A stretch of 64,000 nucleotides of DNA, taken from JAAYUH01 sp964640995. Its GTDB lineage: Bacteria; Caldisericota; Caldisericia; B22-G15. The notes under the pieces are model-generated. The model ran no database searches. It was not told the DNA's origin and saw only the letters and a program-made list of their open reading frames with translations. Numbering within the stretch: the first letter of the stretch is position 1; every line of letters starts with the position of its first letter. Of this stretch, positions 34,833 through 42,351 are shown piece after piece. Both the position numbers and the translations under genes were made by a program. The stretch is from the NCBI GenBank assembly GCA_964640995.1, contig CAZXJJ010000002.1, positions 124,001 through 188,000 of the forward strand, written 5' to 3'.

Positions 34833-36367
34833 GCCTCTCCTCCAATCATAAGAAGGCCTATCTTGAATTTATCAAAATCTTTTCTTTCAAAAATTCCTTT
34901 AACCCCTCCTTTATGTAAAACAAGAATTCTATCACAAAGAATAAGAAGTTCATCTAAATCTTCTCCAATCCAAAGAACACCGCTTCCATTATCTCTTGTT
35001 TCAACAAGTTTCCTAAATATAAATTCAACTGTTGAAAAATCAAGACCTGATGTAGGATTATGTGTAACAAGAACTTTTATTGGATTTACAAATGATCTTC
35101 CAATTATAACTTTTTGTATATTTCCACCTGATAATCTTCTAATTTGTAACTCTTCTGTTGGTGTATAAACATTAAATTTTTTGATTACATCTTTTGTAAC
35201 CTCTCTTACTACATTCCATTTTGTAAATATTTTTCTTTCAAGAAATCTATCTTCAAAATGGTGACCTAGTAAAACATTTTCAACAATTGTTCCATCTGGC
35301 AATATACCTTCTTTTATTCTATCTTCTGGTGTGTAAAAAAGTCCTTTTGAAAAAACCTCAATTGTTGATAAATTTTTTATTGATTCTCCATCAAAAATAA
35401 TATCACCATCTTTCATAAGTTTCGGATTAACAATAACTTGAGCAAGTTCTTTTTCGCCATTTCCAGAGACAGATGCAACACCTAAAATTTCTCCTCCAAA
35501 AAGTTCAAAAGATACATTTTTTAAACCAACAGATTTTTCAGTTGGTTCAACATTAACATTTTTCAAAACAAGAATTGGTTTTTCACTTTTTCTTTTTTGT
35601 GGAGGTAATTCAACCTTTGGAAGTGCACTTTCTGTAACTTTAAGATCTTTTTCTTGAAACATAAGTTTTACAATTTTTTCTGTTGTCATCTCATCTTTGT
35701 TTAAAGTTCCCTGAACTTTTCCTTTTCTTAAAATTGTTACTCTATCACAAGCAAACAAAACTTCTCTCATTTTATGTGTGATAAAAATTATTGTTACACC
35801 CTTTTCAACAAGTGTTTTTAAAGTTTTTAAAAGTTGTTGAAATTCACTTTCAACAAGAGATGTTGTTGGTTCATCTAAAATAAGAAGTTTTGCTCCTCTA
35901 AAAAGTGCTCTAACTATTTCAATTTTTTGTTTTATACCTGCAGGTAAATCTTTAACCTTTACATCAAGTGGAAATTCAAAACCGAGTTCTTTTGAAATTT
36001 TAACAATTTTCTCTTTTTCCTTCTCATAAAGAAGTTTATACTTATCATACTCAGTTCCAAGAATTATATTTTCAAGTGCAGTAAATTGAGGAACAAGGGT
36101 TGAAACTTGATGAACCATTCCAATTCCAAGTTTTATTGAGTCAAATGGAGAAGAAATTTTAACCTTTTTCCCTTCAATATAAATTTCTCCTTCATCTGGA
36201 GAATATAATCCATAAAGAACATTCATGAGGGTAGATTTACCTGCGCCATTTTCACCTAAAAGTCCATGAATTTCTCCTTTATAAACTGAAAAATTTACAT
36301 TATCTAATGCAACAACCTCTCCAAAAACTTTTCTTATATTTTTTAATTCAACAAAAATTTCTTTCAT
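34829..36367 (-). CDS. BMP-type ABC transporter, duplicated ATPase (system 2)
   Basis: 512 residues with two nucleotide-binding domains. Domain 1: Walker A GENGAGKSTLMN, Walker B LLILDEPTTSL, but its signature reads DLPAGIKQK instead of LSxGxxQ. Domain 2: degenerate P-loop GVASVSGNGEKEL, signature RRLSGGNIQK and THNPTSGLD. A Lys/Pro-rich linker (about 250-270) joins the halves. It lies downstream of a terminator hairpin that separates it from its binding-protein gene. Confidence 0.93.
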   Translation of the reverse strand: MKEIFVELKNIRKVFGEVVALDNVNFSVYKGEIHGLLGENGAGKSTLMNVLYGLYSPDEGEIYIEGKKVKISSPFDSIKLGIGMVHQVSTLVPQFTALENIILGTEYDKYKLLYEKEKEKIVKISKELGFEFPLDVKVKDLPAGIKQKIEIVRALFRGAKLLILDEPTTSLVESEFQQLLKTLKTLVEKGVTIIFITHKMREVLFACDRVTILRKGKVQGTLNKDEMTTEKIVKLMFQEKDLKVTESALPKVELPPQKRKSEKPILVLKNVNVEPTEKSVGLKNVSFELFGGEILGVASVSGNGEKELAQVIVNPKLMKDGDIIFDGESIKNLSTIEVFSKGLFYTPEDRIKEGILPDGTIVENVLLGHHFEDRFLERKIFTKWNVVREVTKDVIKKFNVYTPTEELQIRRLSGGNIQKVIIGRSFVNPIKVLVTHNPTSGLDFSTVEFIFRKLVETRDNGSGVLWIGEDLDELLILCDRILVLHKGGVKGIFERKDFDKFKIGLLMIGGEA

Positions 36368-36373
36368 AATTTA

Positions 36374-36405
36374 TAAAAAAATAGGGGAGGTACTATAACC
36401 TCCCC
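36374..36405 (-). terminator. Intrinsic terminator/attenuator between binding protein and ATPase genes (system 2)
   Basis: On the minus strand GGGGAGG pairs with CCTCCCC (7 bp, loop of 8), followed by TA and a run of seven T. It is placed exactly as in the first BMP operon, 21 bases after the binding-protein stop. Confidence 0.88.
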
Positions 36406-36425
36406 TTATGTAAATATTTAAAATT

Positions 36426-37433
36426 TTATGGGTTTATAGCATCAAGTTTTTCAATAACTTTTATCTTGCCAGATGCAACATCGTCTGCAATTTGTTTAAC
36501 TTTTGCATTGATTTCATCACTTACATTTTTAATTGGAAATTGAGTATATCTTGCTTTACCTTCTCCATATTCAAGCATCAAAAATCCACCCTTCTCTCCC
36601 TTTAAAACTCTTCCAACAACCTCTCTAAGTGGAACTCTAAAATCAAAAAGGTCTGCAGTTAAATAATTCTGAGGTGCTTGTGATGCTTTATCTGTATATT
36701 TAACAGTTATATAAACTGGTCTTTTTGCTTCAGAAAGTGCATTATAAATACCATAATTTCCAAGATTTACTGAACTTAAAATAACATCAACTCCTTTTGC
36801 AATTAAACTTTCTGCTGCTTGTCTTGCCTTAAGGGGATCATTAAAATCTCCTGCATAAACATAATCAAGTGTTGCTTTTGAATCTAAATCTTTAATTGCT
36901 TGTTTTATTGCATTTATCTCGCCATATGTAAATGGCATTTCAAGTCCACCAATATACCCAATTTTCCCGGTTTCTGTTTTAAGTGCTGCAAGTGCACCTA
37001 AAACATAGAAACCAGTATGGAAATTTCTATGGAAATACCAAACATTTGGCTTTTTATCTTTTGGTTCTGTATCAACTTCTACAATAAAAGTTACATTTGG
37101 ATTTTCATCAGCAAGTTTTAATGCTGCAGAATTAAACTGTCCACCATGAACCCAAATAATGTTAAAACCATCTGCAATGTATTCTTTCATGACTCTCTCA
37201 ACATCAGGAACTGCAACTTTTTCAGAATAGGCAATTTCAATGTCATATTCTTTTCCAATCTCCTGAGTTGCTATGTAACCAAGTGTATTGTAATCTGCAT
37301 CTTGAATTGAACCAGGCATTACTGTTGCAAGTTTGTAAACTGGTTTTTGTTCTTCTGCTTTTTTACATGAAGCAAGTGGCAAAAGAGCCAACAGGCCAAT
37401 CAAAATGAATAACAATAATATGCTTTTTTTCAT
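36426..37433 (-). CDS. BMP-family substrate-binding lipoprotein (system 2)
   Basis: 335 residues with a lipoprotein signal ending in PLASC (Cys about residue 23). The mature part has the BMP pattern: MPGSIQDADYNTLGYIA, FNIIWVHGGQFN, FHTGFYVLGALAALKTET, GKIGYIGGLEMPFT. Similarity to the system 1 lipoprotein is only at family level, so the two systems probably bind different ligands, or bind them with different affinity. First gene of its operon; ATG with AGGAGG upstream. Confidence 0.92.
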   Translation of the reverse strand: MKKSILLLFILIGLLALLPLASCKKAEEQKPVYKLATVMPGSIQDADYNTLGYIATQEIGKEYDIEIAYSEKVAVPDVERVMKEYIADGFNIIWVHGGQFNSAALKLADENPNVTFIVEVDTEPKDKKPNVWYFHRNFHTGFYVLGALAALKTETGKIGYIGGLEMPFTYGEINAIKQAIKDLDSKATLDYVYAGDFNDPLKARQAAESLIAKGVDVILSSVNLGNYGIYNALSEAKRPVYITVKYTDKASQAPQNYLTADLFDFRVPLREVVGRVLKGEKGGFLMLEYGEGKARYTQFPIKNVSDEINAKVKQIADDVASGKIKVIEKLDAINP

Positions 37434-37464
37434 AAAAACCTCCTTTTAGGATAGATATATTTTA

Positions 37465-37511
37465 ATTATAACATCAATTTATATTGACAAAAATTTCTAA
37501 TAATATAAAAT
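37465..37511. promoter_or_regulatory. Divergent promoters of BMP operon 2 and the rpsP operon
   Basis: Plus strand: TTGACA at 37484-37489 and TAAAAT at 37506-37511 (16-base spacer) serve rpsP. Minus strand: TATAAT at 37470-37465 with a TTGTCA-like -35 overlapping the plus-strand TTGACA serves the lipoprotein gene. The overlap suggests the two start sites compete. Confidence 0.55.
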
Positions 37512-37545
37512 TTATATTAACCTGTTTCCTTTGGAGGTGATAAGG

Positions 37546-37791
37546 TTGGTAAAGATAAAGTTAAGAAGAATGGGCAAAAAGAAAGAGCCATACTATAGGC
37601 TAATTGTTATTGACAGCAGAAAACAGCCCAAAAGTTCTTATATAGAAAGTTTGGGCAGTTATAATCCACGCTCCAAAGGAGAGGAATTAATGGTAAACCT
37701 GGAGCGGTTGGAGTATTGGTTGAGCAAAGGTGCTCAACCTACAGATTCAGTTAAAAACCTTATTAAAAAGTTGAAGGAGGTTAAACAATGA
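37546..37791 (+). CDS. rpsP: Ribosomal protein bS16
   Basis: 81 residues from TTG at 37546, which gives the family N-terminus (M)VKIKLRRMGKKKEPYYRL. GGAGG lies 8 bases ahead; the alternative TTG at 37531 falls in front of that ribosome site. IVIDSRKQPKSSYIESLGSY matches bS16. The operon order rpsP, KH protein, ylqD-like, rimM, trmD is the classical 30S-assembly cluster. Confidence 0.96.
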   Translation: MVKIKLRRMGKKKEPYYRLIVIDSRKQPKSSYIESLGSYNPRSKGEELMVNLERLEYWLSKGAQPTDSVKNLIKKLKEVKQ

Positions 37792-38018
37792 AGGACTTGC
37801 TTGAAGAGATTGTAAAAGCATTGGTTGATCATCCAGAGGATGTAAAAGTACAGGCAGTTGAAGGTGAACAGGCTGTTGTTTATGAAGTAAAAGTTAGTGC
37901 AGATGATATTGGTAAAGTTATTGGGAAACAGGGAAGAACAGCAAACGCTTTAAGAACATTAGTCAGAGCAGCAGCCAGTAAATCAGGTAAGAATGCTATG
38001 GTAAACATTCTCTCTTAA
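37788..38018 (+). CDS. khpA: KH-domain RNA-binding protein KhpA, copy 1
   Basis: 76 residues, a single type II KH domain with the RNA-binding loop GKVIGKQGRTANALRTLV. KhpA is a small cytosolic RNA chaperone, usually working with KhpB. The start overlaps the rpsP stop by 4 bases (ATGA), the standard rpsP-khpA linkage. A second, similar gene follows after a hairpin. Confidence 0.93.
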   Translation: MKDLLEEIVKALVDHPEDVKVQAVEGEQAVVYEVKVSADDIGKVIGKQGRTANALRTLVRAAASKSGKNAMVNILS

Positions 38019-38043
38019 TAAGAGAGATATTCTTTTTCAAACT

Positions 38044-38066
38044 CCCCGGAGAATTTCTCTCCGGGG
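38044..38066 (+). terminator. Hairpin between the two KH genes
   Basis: A 9-bp GC-rich stem, CCCCGGAGA (38044-38052) with TCTCCGGGG (38058-38066) and a 5-base loop, 25 bases after the first KH gene. The following bases (TTCATTC) are not a good T run, so it may be a weak terminator or an mRNA-stabilising or processing hairpin. Confidence 0.5.
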
Positions 38067-38109
38067 TTCATTCAAAATCATCAAAACAAATTTAATATGG
38101 AGGTAGATT

Positions 38110-38358
38110 ATGGCAAATGCAACAAACGCTTCAAATCTTTTAGAAAAACTTGTAAAGATTATTGTTGATTATCCTGAAAAGGTTCAGGTTAAAAAAATTG
38201 AAGGTTCATCTACTGTTATTTATGAAGTTAAGGTTGGTCAAGAGGACATCGGTAAAGTAATTGGGAAACAGGGTAAAACAGCAGAAGCATTAAGAACTAT
38301 TGTTCAAGCAATTTCAAGAAAATCTGGAAAAAGCACAATAGTTTCTATTCTTTCCTAG
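38110..38358 (+). CDS. KH-domain RNA-binding protein KhpA, copy 2
   Basis: 82 residues, clearly paralogous to the preceding KhpA: IVDYPEKVQVKKIEGSSTVI against the copy 1 counterpart, then GKVIGKQGKTAEALRTIV and a KSGKS...VSILS end. It carries a six- to eight-residue N-terminal extension (ANATNASN). It has its own GGAGG 8 bases before the ATG. Tandem KhpA genes are unusual; heterodimer formation or functional split is possible. Confidence 0.92.
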   Translation: MANATNASNLLEKLVKIIVDYPEKVQVKKIEGSSTVIYEVKVGQEDIGKVIGKQGKTAEALRTIVQAISRKSGKSTIVSILS

Positions 38359-38374
38359 GTAAAGGTTAAATAAA

Positions 38375-38779
38375 GTGTTAATTAAAAGACAGGTCCTTGT
38401 TAAATCCTTTGTTACAGAGGATTTAAAAAGGGATTTAATTGAAAGATTTAACAAATTAATTGAATTATCTGAAAAGAGAATTTCAGAAATTGTCTCCGAA
38501 GAGAAAAAACTACTTCTTACTGCACCAACTATTGAACCTGCATATCTTCAAGCAGTTAAAAACAAGATAAAAGAACAAAAAGAAGAGGAAGAAAGAATAA
38601 AAGAAAACTTAATTAAAGAAAGAGAGAACATTAAACTTCTTAAAGATGGAGAATTTTACCTTCACGGAGTTGTAGAAGGTTTTGTTGATGTAAAAGAAGG
38701 AGATGATTTCTGGAAAAAAATCCAAGAAACTGAAATCATTTTAAGGGATGGGAAGGTTGTTGAAATAAAGAATGAGTAA
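38375..38779 (+). CDS. YlqD-like protein
   Basis: 134 residues. An N-terminal strand region (LIKRQVLVKSFVTEDLKRDL) is followed by a Lys/Glu coiled coil (about 30-95) and a C-terminal beta part (FYLHGVVEGFVDVKEGDDFW). Length, layout and position between the KH gene and rimM match YlqD of the Bacillus rpsP-trmD cluster. Function unknown; a link to ribosome maturation is inferred from context. GTG start at 38375; overlaps rimM by 8 bases. Confidence 0.75.
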   Translation: MLIKRQVLVKSFVTEDLKRDLIERFNKLIELSEKRISEIVSEEKKLLLTAPTIEPAYLQAVKNKIKEQKEEEERIKENLIKERENIKLLKDGEFYLHGVVEGFVDVKEGDDFWKKIQETEIILRDGKVVEIKNE

Positions 38780-39275
38780 ATACATAACCATCGGGGAGAT
38801 TGTTTCTTTATGGGGGGTCTCCCCTTCTTTTGTTATAAAAAAAGAAACAAATAATATTGATAGATTTAAAAATATAGAAAAAATATTAGTTCAAATCCAA
38901 GATGAAGAACCTGAAGAGATCCCAATTTTAGAAATAATTGATCATGAAGATATAGTTATTGTTAAACTCAAAGATAAACCAAAAGATTCTTTAGAAAGTT
39001 ATATTGGAAAATATGTTGTTATAAAGCAAGAGGATCTCAAACAATTAAAAGAAGATGAATATTATATATTTCAATTGATGAATCTTGATGTTTATGATAG
39101 TGAAGATAGATATTTAGGAAAAGTAACAAATTTTATTTCAAATCCTAATGCAAATGATGTTATTGTAGTAAAAAATGAAAAAGAGGTTCTTATTCCATTT
39201 ATGAAAATCTATATAAAAGAAATTAATTTAGAAAAAAATTATATTAAACTTAACAAAAAATTAGATGAATTATAA
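38772..39275 (+). CDS. rimM: Ribosome maturation factor RimM
   Basis: 167 residues, two beta-barrel domains. The N-terminal part (ITIGEIVSLWGV) is the RimM domain; the C-terminal PRC-barrel shows YIFQLMNLDVYDSEDRYLGKV and EVLIPFMKIYIKEINLEKNYI. RimM binds uS19 and helps 30S head assembly. It is fairly divergent, but trmD starts at its last base (TAATG), the usual linkage. Confidence 0.92.
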   Translation: MSKYITIGEIVSLWGVSPSFVIKKETNNIDRFKNIEKILVQIQDEEPEEIPILEIIDHEDIVIVKLKDKPKDSLESYIGKYVVIKQEDLKQLKEDEYYIFQLMNLDVYDSEDRYLGKVTNFISNPNANDVIVVKNEKEVLIPFMKIYIKEINLEKNYIKLNKKLDEL

Positions 39276-40033
39276 TGGAATTTATAATAATCTCAATTTT
39301 TCCACAAATTTTTGAGTGTTACTTTTCTTTAAGTTTACCTAAAAAAGCAATAGAAAAAAATCTTATTAATTTTTATTTAATCTCTCCAAGAGAATTTTCT
39401 GAAGATAAGCATAAAAAGGTTGATGATTATACATATGGTGGTGGACCTGGAATGGTGCTTATGTTTCCACCACTAAAAAAAAGTATTGATAAAGCAAAAG
39501 AAATTTCAAAAGAGACACATATTATTCTTCTTTCTCCTTCAGGAATAAAATTCAATCAGAAATTAGCAAAAGAACTTGCTCAATACAAATCTCTCACTTT
39601 TCTTTGTGGACATTATGAAGGAGTTGATGAGAGAATAAAAAATTATATTGATGAAGAAATCTCCATAGGTGATTACATAACTTCTGGAGGAGAAATACCA
39701 ACCCTAATAATAATAGATACTATTTTAAGAATAATTCCAGGTTTTTTAAAAAGAGAAGAAACAAAAGTAATTGAGAGTTTTGAAAATGGTCTTATTGAAT
39801 ATCCTCAATATACCAGACCAAGAGAGTATGAAGATTTAAAAGTTCCGGATGTTCTTTTATCTGGAAACCATAAAGAGATTGTAAAATTTAGAAAAAAAGA
39901 GTCACTTAAAAGGACTCTTTTATTAAGAACAGATTTATTATTGAATAAAACTCTTACAGATGAGGAAAAATCATTACTTATAGAAATATTTGATGAAATT
40001 TTATCTTTTTATAATAAACTAAATATAGAATGA
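39275..40033 (+). CDS. trmD: tRNA (guanine-N1)-methyltransferase
   Basis: 252 residues, a SPOUT methyltransferase that makes m1G37 in tRNA. Motifs: DDYTYGGGPGMV, LLSPSGIKFNQ, the trefoil-knot sequence FLCGHYEGVDERI and ISIGDYITSGGEIP, then the C-terminal QYTRPREYEDLKVPDVLLSG. Overlaps the next gene by 4 bases (ATGA). The rplS gene that often follows trmD is not here. Confidence 0.97.
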   Translation: MEFIIISIFPQIFECYFSLSLPKKAIEKNLINFYLISPREFSEDKHKKVDDYTYGGGPGMVLMFPPLKKSIDKAKEISKETHIILLSPSGIKFNQKLAKELAQYKSLTFLCGHYEGVDERIKNYIDEEISIGDYITSGGEIPTLIIIDTILRIIPGFLKREETKVIESFENGLIEYPQYTRPREYEDLKVPDVLLSGNHKEIVKFRKKESLKRTLLLRTDLLLNKTLTDEEKSLLIEIFDEILSFYNKLNIE

Positions 40034-40596
40034 AACTTTATATAGCATTAATACATTATCCAGTTTATGATATAAATAAAAAAATTATAGTTTCATCAAT
40101 TGTTCCTTATGATATTGTTGATATAAGCAGAGCATCAAGGACATACGGAGTTAAAAAATATTTTATAGTTCACCCTTTTAAAGCACAAAGAGACACAATA
40201 AAAAGAATAATTGATTTCTGGACAAAAGAAAAAGGGAGTTTTTATAATGAAGATAGAAAAGAAGCGCTTAAACTTTTAAGCATTAAGAGAAATTTAAATG
40301 AAGTAATAAAATTTATTGAAAAAGAAGAAAAAGAAAAACCTAAAATTATCTTAACAAGTGCAAGAAAATTTGAAAATAATATAAATTATGAAAAATTAAA
40401 AGAAATTATTATGGAATATCCAGTTTTAATTGTTTTTGGAACAGGTTGGGGAATTGTTGTTGATAAAGTTAAACATGATTATATTTTAGAACCGATTTAT
40501 GGTTTCCCAAAAGAAAATAGTTATAACCATTTAACTGTAAGATCTGCATGTTCGATTATTCTTGATAGAATCACAAAATTATTTTCTTCTTCTTAA
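40030..40596 (+). CDS. TrmD-linked SPOUT-type RNA methyltransferase (COG4752-like)
   Basis: 188 residues. LYIALIHYPVYDINKKIIVSS at the N-terminus, DISRASRTYGVKKYFIVHP, ILTSARKFENN, and a knot-like LIVFGTGWGIVVDK followed by YNHLTVRSACSIILDRI at the end fit the COG4752 family of predicted SAM-dependent RNA methyltransferases. These genes are commonly next to trmD in several anaerobic lineages. Target RNA unknown. The 3' end overlaps the convergent permease gene by 18 bases. Confidence 0.82.
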   Translation: MKLYIALIHYPVYDINKKIIVSSIVPYDIVDISRASRTYGVKKYFIVHPFKAQRDTIKRIIDFWTKEKGSFYNEDRKEALKLLSIKRNLNEVIKFIEKEEKEKPKIILTSARKFENNINYEKLKEIIMEYPVLIVFGTGWGIVVDKVKHDYILEPIYGFPKENSYNHLTVRSACSIILDRITKLFSSS

Positions 40597-41610
40597 AACA
40601 TAAATAAAAATTGGTGCTCCAATTAGAGAAGTCAAAATTCCTATAGGAATCTCTGATGAAGTTAAAGTTCTCGATATGTTATCTATTAATAAAAGATAAA
40701 ATGAACCAAAAAGAATAGTAAAAGGTACAAGTTTTCTGAAATCTGATCCAAGTATAAATCTACCAATATGAGGGACAGCAAGACCCACCCATCCAATTAT
40801 TCCAGAGATTGAAACAGATGTTGCTGTCAATATTGTTGTTAAAACAATTATTAAACCTTTAAGTAGTTTTGGATTCTCACCTAGAGAAATTGCTTCTTCA
40901 TCTCCAAGAGAAATTATATTTAATTTCCATCTTAGTAAAAAAAGAAAAATAATTCCTATTATAAAAATTGGGAATGTTAAAAAAAGTTCACTTTTAGAAA
41001 TTGAATTAAAAGAACCCATAAGCCAAAAAACAATAGTTGGTAATTTTTGCATTGGATCAAGATAATATTTAACAAGAGAGAGAAGTGAAGAAAAAATATT
41101 ACCAACAATAAAACCTGATAAGACTAAATTAATATTAGAATTACTTCTTAAACTTCCACTTATAAAATATGTTAATAATACAGATAAAATACCAAAAATG
41201 AAAGATAGAATTTCAATATAGAAAAAATTTTTACCAATTAAAACTCCTAATGCTGCACCAAATCCTGCTCCTCCTGAAATTCCGAGAATAAAAGGAGAAA
41301 CAAGAGGGTTATTAAAAATTCCTTGAAGGGACAATCCACTAATTGAAAGAGAGGAGCCAACTAACATTGAAATTAAAATTCTTGGTAATCTCACATCAAA
41401 CACAATCAATTTAATGTTAGGGTCTAAATTATAATTTTTTTTAGTGAGAAAGGAGAGAAAAAATTTAATAATATCTTCTATCTTTAATGAATATCTTCCA
41501 ATTGAAATTGAAAATAAAAATAAAAAAAGATTTAAAAAAATCAAAATAATAATTGTTAATAAAAATATGTTTCTAAATTTTTTCTTTTGGTATGATAAAT
41601 TTTTTTCCAT
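40579..41610 (-). CDS. FecCD-family ABC permease
   Basis: 343 residues, about 9-10 membrane spans. Motifs: DVRLPRILISMLVGSSLSIS, GLSLQGIFNNPLVSPFILGIS, and GIIGWVGLAVPHIGRFILGSD, all typical of the BtuC/FecD permeases that import iron siderophores, haem, cobalamin and molybdate-type ligands. The start overlaps the ATPase gene by 38 bases. Last gene of the uptake operon. Confidence 0.94.
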   Translation of the reverse strand: MEKNLSYQKKKFRNIFLLTIIILIFLNLFLFLFSISIGRYSLKIEDIIKFFLSFLTKKNYNLDPNIKLIVFDVRLPRILISMLVGSSLSISGLSLQGIFNNPLVSPFILGISGGAGFGAALGVLIGKNFFYIEILSFIFGILSVLLTYFISGSLRSNSNINLVLSGFIVGNIFSSLLSLVKYYLDPMQKLPTIVFWLMGSFNSISKSELFLTFPIFIIGIIFLFLLRWKLNIISLGDEEAISLGENPKLLKGLIIVLTTILTATSVSISGIIGWVGLAVPHIGRFILGSDFRKLVPFTILFGSFYLLLIDNISRTLTSSEIPIGILTSLIGAPIFIYVLRRRK

Positions 41611-42349
41611 CTACATATATTACATCAACATCTATTGAATAAACCTTTTTTATATTATCTTTATTTAAAACAATTTCAGGAGTACCAAAAGAAATGATCT
41701 TGTTTTTATTTATTAGCAATATTTTATCAGAAAGGTTAATTGCTTCATTTGGATCATGCATTGTTATTATAACTGTTAAATTTCTTTTTTCTTTTAAATC
41801 TTTTATTTTTTCAAGAACAAAAATTTTATTTCTAAAATCAAGAAATGCTGTAGGTTCATCAAGAAGTAATACATCTGTTTCTTGTGCTATTGCTCTTGCA
41901 ATGAGAACAAGTCGAAGTTCTCCACCACTCAAATCTGTGTAGGGTCTATCTTTTAAGTGAATTATGCCCAAATCCTTAAGAGATTTCTCAACAACTTCTT
42001 TGTCTTCTTCTTTTGGAATTGAGTAATTTTCAATGTATGGATTTCTTCCCATCAAAACAAAATCAAAAACTGAAAATGGAAAATTAGGTTTATGAATTTG
42101 TGGCACATAAGAAATCTCTTTGCTTAATTCTTTATAAGAATATTCATTTAAATTTTTTCCTGAAATTATTATATTTCCACCTTTTGGTATTAATATTTTT
42201 TGAATGAGTTTAAGAAGAGTGGTTTTACCAGATCCATTTGGACCAAGAATTGTTAAAATTTCTCCACTTTCAATTTCAATAGAAAAATTTTTAAAAATCT
42301 CTGAATCATAATATCCAAAATTTAAATCTTTAATAACTATCTTTCTCAT
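41573..42349 (-). CDS. FecE-type ABC ATPase
   Basis: 258 residues, one nucleotide-binding domain: Walker A LGPNGSGKTTLLK, Q-loop SYVPQIHKPNFPF, signature LSGGELRLVLIARAIAQ, Walker B VLLLDEPTAFLD, switch His in ITMHDPNEA. It powers the adjacent FecCD permease. ATG lies 2 bases after the binding-protein stop, indicating tight coupling. Confidence 0.95.
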   Translation of the reverse strand: MRKIVIKDLNFGYYDSEIFKNFSIEIESGEILTILGPNGSGKTTLLKLIQKILIPKGGNIIISGKNLNEYSYKELSKEISYVPQIHKPNFPFSVFDFVLMGRNPYIENYSIPKEEDKEVVEKSLKDLGIIHLKDRPYTDLSGGELRLVLIARAIAQETDVLLLDEPTAFLDFRNKIFVLEKIKDLKEKRNLTVIITMHDPNEAINLSDKILLINKNKIISFGTPEIVLNKDNIKKVYSIDVDVIYVDGKKFIIPKEKI

Positions 42350-42351
42350 AA

